From: an uncultured Eubacteriales bacterium
GTDB taxonomy: Bacteria; Bacillota; Clostridia; Christensenellales; CAG-138
DNA: 20,296 nt
Assembly: GCA_900543475.1 (NCBI GenBank)
Contig: UQRU01000033.1
Location: 1 to 20,296, forward strand
Direction: 5' to 3'
Positions 8,101 through 13,831 of the stretch are shown piece after piece. The notes beneath the pieces are model-generated. The model did not search any database. It had not been told where the DNA came from and was given only the letters and a program-made list of their open reading frames with translations. Positions within the stretch are counted from its first letter, which is position 1. Each line of letters starts with the position of its first letter. The position numbers were made by a program, and so were the translations under genes.

Positions 8101-8569
8101 GGAGGGAGCGGGGCTCTATCACGTCCCCGGCGCATACCTGGCGGCTCAGCTGTAGAAAGACCGCCGGAGGCGCAAGCCGCTGCAGCAACGCCTCCATGGA
8201 GGCGCAAAGCACCGCGCCCCGGCCCTGGCCGGCGGCCAGGCGGCATAGGGCGGCCACCCGGCGGGCCTCCAAGCCCTCGGAGCTGGTAAAGGCGCCGGTA
8301 AGGGGAATGTCCCGGGCAGGAAAGTGCTGGCAGGGCAAAAAGCGGCCGATCTCCTCGCTGCGCTTTTCCGCGGCGCTCTCATTGGCGGTGACCACCAAAA
8401 GAGGCCGGCCCAAAGCGCTGGCCAGGGCGGCGGCCATGTGGCCCCGGTTCCCCTCCGCCAGGCCGAATACGCCGCAAGGGCCCTCGCCTTTTGCGAGGGC
8501 CTCACAGAGCCGCTGATATTCCGGATGTTGGGAAAGGACCCCCAGCAGGGGATGTGGCTGTTGCTCCAT
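5105..8569 (-). CDS. mfd: Transcription-repair coupling factor Mfd
   Basis: The 1154-residue product is full length for Mfd, the ATP-dependent translocase that removes RNA polymerase stalled at DNA lesions and recruits UvrA. The N-terminal 450 residues are the UvrB-like damage-recognition region. The CarD-like RNA polymerase interaction domain starts at about 483 (NVGDLVVHELHGIGRFVG) and continues with the DKLYIPTDQL stretch. The motor has Walker A GDVGYGKT (636-643), PTTILAQQHY, DEEQRFGVGHKE, and LTLSATPIPRTL; the second lobe ends in QLYQLRGRVGRS at about 905. The C-terminal TRCF domain includes MELPLAASIPHSYI. The start lies five bases after the pth stop with AGGA just upstream, so it is probably cotranscribed with pth. 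No damage to the frame is seen. Confidence 0.98.
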   Translation of the reverse strand: MEQQPHPLLGVLSQHPEYQRLCEALAKGEGPCGVFGLAEGNRGHMAAALASALGRPLLVVTANESAAEKRSEEIGRFLPCQHFPARDIPLTGAFTSSEGLEARRVAALCRLAAGQGRGAVLCASMEALLQRLAPPAVFLQLSRQVCAGDVIEPRSLLASLVEAGYVRGEVCESPGQVCLRGGYLDVYPIVAEYPVRIEFFDDEVDTLRTYDPLTQRSLENISSVFLPPACEMPLTPQARSAACKALAGRPGLEETLEALQAGGTPEGALRLMPLFYPQAYTLLDYMQDGVFLLDEPARLEESGKILFSQYLDQCAAAIQAGEAQPEQGEMLGSPLQAIKALDTPRTALFFALTRSYGLIGMKAPFRFETRPISRYVGDESLLCEDLAAWRKSGETVVIYAGPHGERLRQRLADLDMQLPCVESLDRAFVKGEQIILCQSLERGFAYSELGLSVISERELYGDVARPPKKARRKRPQLVFSELNVGDLVVHELHGIGRFVGVVTLTVDGAPRDYLHLVYAGGDKLYIPTDQLDRVQKYIGGKEDDGAAAKLSKLGSGEWQRTVSRTREGVKKLAFDLVRLYGERQRRKGFAFAPDNAWQRRLEESFPYEETPDQLTSIQEIKTDMESERVMDRLLCGDVGYGKTEVALRAAFKAVLSGKQVAMLVPTTILAQQHYNTIAARFAGFPVNVALLSRFKTPKQQAEILEGLKAGRVDMVIGTHKLLAPGVQFKDLGLLIIDEEQRFGVGHKEQIKNLKRSVDVLTLSATPIPRTLHMSMSGIRDMSVIETPPAQRYPVQTYVMEYSDGVVREAIRKELGRGGQVYFLYNHVRTMEYFAEYLRELVPEARIAYAHGQMGERALEKTMLDFLERQYDVLLCSTIIENGLDMPNVNTILIYDADKMGLSQLYQLRGRVGRSVRLGYAYLFFKRDKALSEVAEKRLMAIREFTQFGSGFRIAMRDLEIRGAGNLLGPEQSGHMEAVGYDLYCKIINGALREARGEKPQKDIDTVMELPLAASIPHSYIRRETDRLAMYKRIAHISTQEELYDVQDELIDRYGEIPKPVENLLFIGKLKSDAQRAYITRIQVRDGEAKLLLDPEAPMDGAKLFQAIQGVGGVQFRPGEQPVLLLHRPKQDAAAICRSLPQIVYMLGDCIQPET

Positions 8570-8574
8570 GGTTC

Positions 8575-9207
8575 CTACAGCACCTCCGGATCGCCCAGGC
8601 TTTCCCCCTCGGAGGGGTCTGCCTTGGGGGGCTTTTCTTTCTTGGGCCGCTTGTTAAACTGGGCCTGGGCCTGTAAAAGCTGGCCGTTTAGGATCAGCTC
8701 CGCAGCGTCGGCGGCCTGGGCCAGCCCATGGCGCAGGGCTTCCAGCTCCTCGCCCTGGGGCGCCCCCAGCACATGGGCCACCAATCCCCGCTGGCCCTGG
8801 GCCTGGCCGATGCCCACCCGCACCCGGGGGAAATCATCGTATTGGAGCTGATAGATCACGCTGCGCATTCCGTTGTGGGTGCCGGCGCTGCCGCCTGCCC
8901 GGATGCGGATATCCCCCAGGGGGATGTCGATGTCGTCGTAGATCAAGAGCAGCTGATCGTGCTGGCACTTGTACCAGTTCATGATATCCCGCACAGCCCT
9001 TCCGCTCTCGTTCATGAAGGTGAGGGGCTTGACCAGGGCCACCTTTTGCCCCGCCACAAACCCTTCCCCGAATACGGCCTGAAAATTGTGCCGCTTTATC
9101 TCTATGCCAAAACGGTCCGCCAGTATGTCCAGCGCCATATAGCCTGCATTGTGCCGGGTGCCGGCATATTCCCGGCCGGGGTTTCCCAGCCCCACGATGA
9201 TAAACAT
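8575..9207 (-). CDS. pth: Peptidyl-tRNA hydrolase
   Basis: The 210-residue enzyme (SpoVC in Bacillus) cleaves peptidyl-tRNA released from stalled ribosomes to recycle tRNA. Family residues are visible: GLGNPG (6-11) with Asn9, catalytic His19 in TRHNAGY, FMNESG with Asn66, YDDIDIPLG with Asp92/Asp94, and GSAGTHNGMRS with Asn112. The usual GGHNG reads GTHNG here. After about residue 185 there is a lysine- and acid-rich tail (KRPKKEKPPKADPSEGESLG) not needed for catalysis. GGAAGGAAGG upstream sets the ATG. It is the first gene of the pth-mfd unit, the usual Gram-positive pairing. Confidence 0.97.
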   Translation of the reverse strand: MFIIVGLGNPGREYAGTRHNAGYMALDILADRFGIEIKRHNFQAVFGEGFVAGQKVALVKPLTFMNESGRAVRDIMNWYKCQHDQLLLIYDDIDIPLGDIRIRAGGSAGTHNGMRSVIYQLQYDDFPRVRVGIGQAQGQRGLVAHVLGAPQGEELEALRHGLAQAADAAELILNGQLLQAQAQFNKRPKKEKPPKADPSEGESLGDPEVL

Positions 9208-9239
9208 AACGCAACCTTCCTTCCACGCAAGTATGCCCT

Positions 9240-9255
9240 CATATCCTTGGATATG
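9240..9255 (-). other. Small hairpin in the pth 5' leader
   Basis: A perfect 7-bp inverted repeat (CATATCC and GGATATG, two-base loop) lies in the transcribed leader between the pth promoter and its ribosome binding site. It may stabilise the message; no known RNA family is recognised. Confidence 0.4.
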
Positions 9256-9272
9256 GGGGTGCGTATGTTTCT

Positions 9273-9301
9273 ATTATACCCGCCAAAACAAAAGGGAGCA
9301 A
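9273..9301 (-). promoter_or_regulatory. Sigma-A-type promoter of pth-mfd
   Basis: Minus-strand TTGCTC (9296-9301), a 17-base spacer and perfect TATAAT (9273-9278). It lies about 66 bases before the pth ATG and just after the terminator of the upstream surface-protein gene. Confidence 0.82.
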
Positions 9302-9321
9302 GCCACAGCCGGTTTTCTTAC

Positions 9322-9356
9322 AAAAAACGGGCCGGGGGCGCGTTGCCCCCGGCCCG
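9322..9356 (-). terminator. Strong rho-independent terminator after the repeat surface protein
   Basis: A 12-bp perfect GC stem (CGGGCCGGGGGC and GCCCCCGGCCCG) with loop GCGTT is followed on the minus strand by six T (9322-9327). It starts about 20 bases after the stop codon of the 592-residue protein and insulates pth-mfd. Confidence 0.93.
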
Positions 9357-9376
9357 GGGAAAGACGCTGGGGACGG

Positions 9377-11155
9377 CTAGTCCGCGGAGGCTCTACGGCC
9401 GAAATACATTGCCAAGCCCAATAGCGCCAGAACCGCTAGACCGGCCCCCAGGCCCATCTGGGGCGCATCGCCGGTACGGGGGATGGACAGGGCGGGATTG
9501 GGGAAGCTGGCGACGGTTCCCGGCTGGGTAATGGGCGCATTGCCTCCGGGGTTGCGGCCGCCGCTGATGCGGGGGTACCAGCCGCCGCCCACATTCCCCT
9601 GGTTGCAGGCGGCGTTGAAGGCGTAGGTTTTGGCCGAGGCAAGGGCTTCTTGTAGACGCCAGCCATTCTGCCAGACCAGGGTGACGGTATAGGCGGTGGG
9701 GTAGGAAAGGGTATGGGTTTTGCCCACATCCCAGCTGTAGGCCTGCACATAGGGGTTGCCGGAAAGGGTGAGGTTCACCCGGGGCTGGTTGTTTACCTCG
9801 TACACGCTGCTAAGCTGGATGGAATCCTCCCGCAGGACATAGGCGCGGGCCCCATGGCGGCCGGCAGAGCAGTTGACCTGTACCCTGGCGGCGCCAAGGA
9901 GCTGAAGCGTTTCAGCCTTGGTGGGGGCCGTAGGCAGGGTGGAGACCGGTTGTTTTTGGCAGGACACGGTAAGGGTTATAGGCAGGCCGGTTATAGGCTT
10001 CTGCCAAGCCTTCCCATCCCAGGTCAGGGTGATGGCCTTGGGGGTTTGCCCATCAGTCTGAAGGGCATGGACGGCGCCTATGTCCGTATTGTAGGCGGCC
10101 ACATAGGGGGCGGCATTGTGGATGGTCACGGGACAGGTATAGCCTTTTACCCCATCCCCGGCAACGTTGCCGATGGTATAGCTGCCGGGGAGCAGGGCAT
10201 AGGTCTTGTCCCCGTGGAAGCCGCGGGAATTGGCGCAGGCCACCTTTACCACGGAGCCCAGGATGCCCGGAAGCTGGTCAACGGCGGGGGCTTGGGGGGG
10301 TACTGCCGCGTCTTTACAAAGGACAGGGAAGGAGATGGGAAGCCCGCCGTCCCGAAGGGCCCAGGCCTGGCTGGCCGCTTCCCAGACCAGAACGATGGCT
10401 TTGGAAGCCTGTACTTCAGGCTGAAGGGTATGGATGGCGCCCATCTCTGTATTGAAGGCGGCCACATAGGGGGCGCTGTTTATGGATACGGTGCAGGAAT
10501 AACCTATGGTAGCGTCGCCGGCAACGGCGCTGATGGTATAGCCGCCGGGAAGCAGGCCGTAGGTTTTGTCCCCATGAAAGGCCTGTGAATTGGCGCAAGC
10601 TACCTTTGCGATGGATTGTCCCAGGATACCTGGCAGCTGGCTATCGGTGGGGATGGACGGCACATTGGATATGCGAGGCGTGGGGTCGGAAGGCCGCGGG
10701 TCCTGGCAGGTCAGGGAAAAGGCCAAGGGCAATTTATTTTTAGGCGCCTTCCAAGATTTTGCAGCCGCGTCCCAGGTCAACATGAGGGTTTGCGCCTCCG
10801 AAGCGTGGGGGGATAGGCTATGCTTGGAGGCAGTTTCGTCATTATAGGCCGCGATGTAAGCGCTCGCCTGGATAACCACCGGGCAAGTATAGCCCTCTAC
10901 CGCATCGCCGGCAACTTTGCCGACGGTATAGCTGCCGGGCTTGAGGGGATAGGAAGCCGGCGCATGGGCATGGCTACCGTTGAAACAGGAGACCTGCACC
11001 ACGGGACCGCTTAAAATCTCCGGCAGCTTATCCGTTGTGGGAGCCGCGGGAAGCAGGGAGGACGCTCCCTCGCCGTCCGCCGCCAGCGCCAGGCTTGGCA
11101 AAAGCATCAGGACCATGACAAGGGAAAGCAATATGGGAACAAGCCGTTTTTTCAT
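9377..11155 (-). CDS. Sortase-anchored surface protein with four tandem cysteine-bearing repeats
   Basis: The 592-residue protein has a signal peptide (MKKRLVPILLSLVMVLMLLP, cleavage near ALA-A26) and a C-terminal sorting signal IPRTGD (558-563), followed by a hydrophobic helix and GRR. Between them are four repeats of about 110 residues (roughly 38-150, 168-280, 290-399, 409-517). Their shared pattern is LPGILG, a V-x-V-x-C strand, HGDKTY-LLPGSYTIG-VAGD, GYTCPVTI, PYVAAYNT, KAITLTWD-x-AW, and a closing Cys. Repeats 1-3 each have three cysteines (57/91/150, 187/221/280, 307/341/399); repeat 4 lacks the middle one (429/517 only). After the repeats comes a Gly/Pro-rich stalk. AAGGAGGG upstream fixes the start. 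I do not recognise a named domain; a modular adhesin or stalk role is inference. No sortase gene is in the window. Confidence 0.88.
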   Translation of the reverse strand: MKKRLVPILLSLVMVLMLLPSLALAADGEGASSLLPAAPTTDKLPEILSGPVVQVSCFNGSHAHAPASYPLKPGSYTVGKVAGDAVEGYTCPVVIQASAYIAAYNDETASKHSLSPHASEAQTLMLTWDAAAKSWKAPKNKLPLAFSLTCQDPRPSDPTPRISNVPSIPTDSQLPGILGQSIAKVACANSQAFHGDKTYGLLPGGYTISAVAGDATIGYSCTVSINSAPYVAAFNTEMGAIHTLQPEVQASKAIVLVWEAASQAWALRDGGLPISFPVLCKDAAVPPQAPAVDQLPGILGSVVKVACANSRGFHGDKTYALLPGSYTIGNVAGDGVKGYTCPVTIHNAAPYVAAYNTDIGAVHALQTDGQTPKAITLTWDGKAWQKPITGLPITLTVSCQKQPVSTLPTAPTKAETLQLLGAARVQVNCSAGRHGARAYVLREDSIQLSSVYEVNNQPRVNLTLSGNPYVQAYSWDVGKTHTLSYPTAYTVTLVWQNGWRLQEALASAKTYAFNAACNQGNVGGGWYPRISGGRNPGGNAPITQPGTVASFPNPALSIPRTGDAPQMGLGAGLAVLALLGLAMYFGRRASAD

Positions 11156-11388
11156 GGAAAACCCTCCTTAAATGTAACAAGATCGTAACGGAAGCCTTTC
11201 TTGCGAAAGCATGGGTCCGTTGGTGCAGCCAGTATAGCCTGCAAAAATAAAGTCCTACGGAGGGTATTCTCTAAGGATAATGAGGAAGAAAATAAAAAAA
11301 CGAAAGATTCTTAAATATTTGATAAAGCAAAGGCCACCCATATCCATCCGAAAAATGGCTATATAAGGAAAGGAAGGCCGGGCCGGAG
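11156..11388 (-). other. Long leader/intergenic region upstream of the repeat surface protein
   Basis: AT-richer than its surroundings and without a gene. It contains a possible -10 TATACT (minus strand, plus coordinates 11231-11236) without a convincing -35, and a small hairpin with a GCAA tetraloop (CTTTC and GAAAG). I recognise no known riboswitch core. Confidence 0.35.
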
Positions 11389-11419
11389 AAAAAGGGCCTG
11401 GGACGCGCTGCCCAGGCCC
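11389..11419 (-). terminator. Rho-independent terminator of the beta-helix surface protein
   Basis: A 9-bp stem (GGGCCTGGG and CCCAGGCCC) with an eight-base loop is followed on the minus strand by TTTTT (plus 11389-11393), about 18 bases after the stop codon. Confidence 0.9.
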
Positions 11420-11436
11420 TAGGAAAGCGGATGCGG

Positions 11437-13080
11437 TTACCCGATGAAGGATTTCCGGCTATGATACACGGCTAAGCCCAAAAGGGACAAAGCAATGAGC
11501 GTAGCTCCCAGGATCGCCCGAGGCATATCGCCTGTGGAAGGAATGGATAGGGGGATGTTCTGGAAGCTGGCGGTTGCCCCTGACCAGGTGATGGAACCCG
11601 CGTTGCCGGTGGCGATGGCCTGGTATCCAGCGTTCCCGATTTCCTCTACGGTGTAGGTCGTGCCCACCGGCAGGGCGGAGGCCCGGACGGATTGGCCGTG
11701 GCCCAGGGTAAAGGTGGCTACGCCGTTTTCAAAGCGCATGCCGCCATATACGCCGTTGAGCGCCTGATTCAGGGTCACCACAAAGGTGAACTGCCTGGAT
11801 CGATTCCCATCGGCCATGGTTTTTGTCACTGTCAGGCTACCGGTACTGGGGGAAGGCAGGTTTTCCCCTGGGGCAGGATTAGGCGAGGGCGTGGGAATAG
11901 AGGGAGGGGGTTCGCTAACCCAATAGATCCCGTCTTTGAAACGGGTAAAGGTTTCCACCAAATTCTCAGCGTCAATGCCTGTAATAGATAGTTTTGTGTT
12001 GCCGCTGGCGTTCGCCTCGGCGATGACGCGTTCAATATACGCTAGCTGCTCTGAGGAGATATGATCGCCGGCGGTTAGATAGGACTCCCAGTAGCCTGTG
12101 CTTCCTGGGGGAGATTGGTAGGTTGTAAACAGATCGATGGTGCCAGGATAAATGGCTTCCACGTAAAAGCTGTTTTCGCCAAAAGTGTTGTTCGCCAATA
12201 CGTCCACAACAATTTCATCCTCCCCGTCCAGCATGACCAGGCCAATCAGCCCGTGCTCCAGCCTATTGTCTTGAATATGCACCTGCATGGAGCTGTTATT
12301 GGAGCTATCATCCTGGATCACGACCTTGCTGCGTAAGGCTTTGGTCCCCGTTATGATATTGTCCTCAAAGGTGATCGTCCCAGGGTTCTCGGTAGAACCG
12401 CCAAAGTAACCATGGATGGCAAAGCCGCAATTGTGAAATTGGTTGCCGGTAATCTGAATGCCTTGTTTCGGCACAGCCCAATTATCGCCATAGAAGGAAA
12501 GGCCTTCCGCAAAGTCGGAAATCGTACAGCCTTTTAACGAAAATGCGGGACAATCCTGCATAATGCCAAATCCCACGCCGCTGCCTGAAATGGTACAGTT
12601 TTCCACGGCCAAGGAGATATTTGCGCCTCCCGAATCCTCATGGTGGGTGTTGATAGCGGCAGCATACCATAGCCCTTGGGTATTCTTTCCTGCTTGAACC
12701 GTCAAGCCTTTTAGGGTGGTCCCTTTGGCAAAGATATTGATTCCACCTCCATCGTTGCGGGAAACGGGAGGCTCCTCCTGCCGCAGGGTATGAATGATAA
12801 CCTGTGCGTTCTCCGCTGCCTGGATTGTTAAATCCGTAAGCGCAGAAGGTACGGTAAAGCGATCGTAGGTTCCGCCCTCTACAACAATGGTCCAGCCGCC
12901 CTTATCCGATTCCGCCAAAATGGAATCAATGGCTTTCTGGATGCCATCTTTCCCGTCTTTAGCACAATCCACAACGATGGTTTTGTCGGCAACATTGGCG
13001 GGTAAGGCAAAAGCAATAGAAGAAAATGAGAATAGAAACATGATAATTGTCAATAAGGTGCTAGCGATTCTTTTTGCCAT
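11437..13080 (-). CDS. Sortase-anchored right-handed beta-helix protein with pilin-type isopeptide domain
   Basis: The 547-residue protein has a signal peptide (cleavage near AFA26), a parallel beta-helix at about 32-320, and a Pro-rich linker (390-412). The helix shows repeated short rungs such as TLKGLTVQAG, VENCTISGSG, LKGCTISDF and IQITGNQFHNCGF. Residues 413-509 resemble the streptococcal pilin isopeptide linkage domain: GSLTVTK (Lys420), FTFVVTL, TYTVEE (Glu479/480) and FQN (Asn508) are candidate crosslink residues. It ends IPSTGD (513-518), hydrophobic segment, SRK, a sorting signal nearly identical in layout to the downstream protein's. AGGAGG seven bases upstream fixes the start. The beta-helix may bind or cut a polysaccharide, but no catalytic set is evident, so function is open. 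The gene looks more AT-rich than its neighbours, which may indicate transfer. Confidence 0.87.
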   Translation of the reverse strand: MAKRIASTLLTIIMFLFSFSSIAFALPANVADKTIVVDCAKDGKDGIQKAIDSILAESDKGGWTIVVEGGTYDRFTVPSALTDLTIQAAENAQVIIHTLRQEEPPVSRNDGGGINIFAKGTTLKGLTVQAGKNTQGLWYAAAINTHHEDSGGANISLAVENCTISGSGVGFGIMQDCPAFSLKGCTISDFAEGLSFYGDNWAVPKQGIQITGNQFHNCGFAIHGYFGGSTENPGTITFEDNIITGTKALRSKVVIQDDSSNNSSMQVHIQDNRLEHGLIGLVMLDGEDEIVVDVLANNTFGENSFYVEAIYPGTIDLFTTYQSPPGSTGYWESYLTAGDHISSEQLAYIERVIAEANASGNTKLSITGIDAENLVETFTRFKDGIYWVSEPPPSIPTPSPNPAPGENLPSPSTGSLTVTKTMADGNRSRQFTFVVTLNQALNGVYGGMRFENGVATFTLGHGQSVRASALPVGTTYTVEEIGNAGYQAIATGNAGSITWSGATASFQNIPLSIPSTGDMPRAILGATLIALSLLGLAVYHSRKSFIG

Positions 13081-13154
13081 AATCAGCCCTCCTGAAAATC
13101 GATAATGAAAGGGGTTACAAAAAATAAAGTTATAGTTTAGTCATCTTTGGGATA

Positions 13155-13183
13155 AGAATAGCATGGGGGCGCGCTAAAATCAA
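13155..13183 (-). promoter_or_regulatory. Promoter of the beta-helix surface protein gene
   Basis: Minus-strand TTGATT (13178-13183), a 17-base spacer and TATTCT (13155-13160), with TG one base before the -10. It is about 75 bases before the ATG and faces away from the XRE gene. Confidence 0.65.
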
Positions 13184-13193
13184 CATGAATTTA

Positions 13194-13208
13194 TACCAAA
13201 GATTGGTA
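13194..13208. promoter_or_regulatory. Palindromic operator candidate between the XRE regulator and the surface gene
   Basis: TACCAA-AGA-TTGGTA is a perfect 6+6 inverted repeat located just upstream of the XRE ribosome binding site and 11 bases upstream of the -35 of the divergent surface gene. A further TACCAA half-site occurs at 13243-13248. Size and place fit an operator for a dimeric helix-turn-helix protein; binding is inferred. Confidence 0.5.
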
Positions 13209-13275
13209 AGAAGGGAGGTGATGTGTTACGAAAATATACAAATACCAAGGAAGGTGTAACGCATCCGGGGAAAAC

Positions 13276-13470
13276 GTGCGCCGCATCCGGGAGGGAAAGA
13301 AGCTCTCCCAGGAGCAGCTGGCGGCCTGGCTGCAATTGGAAGGCTTGTCGATCAACCAAAAGGCCATCAGCCGCATCGAGACCGGGGAGCGGGTGGTGGC
13401 GGATTATGAGCTGCTCTATTTGGCAAAGGTTTTGCGGGTGCGCGTGGAAGACTTGCTTGGGATGGATTAA
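13276..13470 (+). CDS. Small XRE-family helix-turn-helix regulator (N-terminus uncertain, possible frameshift)
   Basis: The 64-residue open frame is nearly a complete Cro/CI-type DNA-binding domain: VRRIREGKKLSQEQLAAWLQ, the recognition-helix region INQKAISRIETGERVVADYE, and a closing LAKVLRVRVEDLLGMD. The only in-frame start is GTG at 13276, without a good ribosome binding site. A strong site (GGGAGGTG at 13213-13220) instead precedes a start at 13223 in another frame, encoding MLRKYTNTKEGVTHPG. Joining that frame by a -1 shift at the GGGG run (13267-13270) would give a normal XRE N-terminus reading PG-ENVRRIRE. The gene is divergent from the beta-helix surface gene and probably regulates it or itself. 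Confidence 0.8.
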   Translation: MRRIREGKKLSQEQLAAWLQLEGLSINQKAISRIETGERVVADYELLYLAKVLRVRVEDLLGMD

Positions 13471-13500
13471 CGCGGCGGATATGGATATCCGCCGCGTTTT
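13471..13500 (+). terminator. Rho-independent terminator of the XRE gene
   Basis: A perfect 12-bp stem (CGCGGCGGATAT and ATATCCGCCGCG) with a two-base loop directly follows the stop codon and is followed by TTTT. Confidence 0.92.
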
Positions 13501-13740
13501 ACGTGGGGGCGTCTATGCGGCGGCAAGGGCGACGGCCTTTGCGGGGGCGGCGAGGCGAACGGTTCCATTACTTTACGCGGCCCGGCTGTGAATTTTGACA
13601 GCCTGCCGGTTTATACGCCTATTTCCGTTTCCAGCATAGGCGGTTTCCGATTTACTAGAAACCGGGGCGGAGAACGGAGAAATTTACGAAATGTTCATGG
13701 GATATGGGCCAATAGGAAGAGGAATTCGCTGGAACTGCCA
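13501..13740. other. Non-coding stretch with overlapping inverted repeats
   Basis: No gene is supported here. Two adjacent inverted repeats are visible: GCCTAT/ATAGGC (about 13616-13641) and GGTTTC/GAAACC (about 13643-13664). A TTGACA at about 13597 has no good -10 at normal spacing. The first 100 bases are very GC-rich and could be a gene remnant, but I cannot identify one. Confidence 0.4.
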
Positions 13741-13769
13741 TTGACCGGGCACAGAGAAAAAGGTATCAT
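13741..13769 (+). promoter_or_regulatory. Promoter of the SpoIID-dockerin/cohesin operon
   Basis: TTGACC (13741-13746), a 17-base spacer and TATCAT (13764-13769). A transcript would begin near 13776, which rules out the in-frame ATG at 13778 as the main start and supports 13832. Confidence 0.75.
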
Positions 13770-13831
13770 AAAGGAAAATGGAACAGCATGTCGAATTTGC
13801 CCCGATTCCGGGGCTGAAACGGAGGTGGACC

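Noticed and set aside
11156..11436. Riboswitch in the long leader of the repeat surface protein
   Set aside because: Only a small GCAA-loop hairpin is seen; I found no conserved core of c-di-GMP or other known riboswitches.
9377..13080. Sortase gene accompanying the two IPxTG proteins
   Set aside because: No frame with a TLxTC-type active site is present in the window; anchoring must rely on a sortase elsewhere.
13778..13831. Upstream ATG for the SpoIID-dockerin gene
   Set aside because: It falls at the predicted transcription start, lacks a ribosome binding site and would put a charged stretch before the signal peptide.
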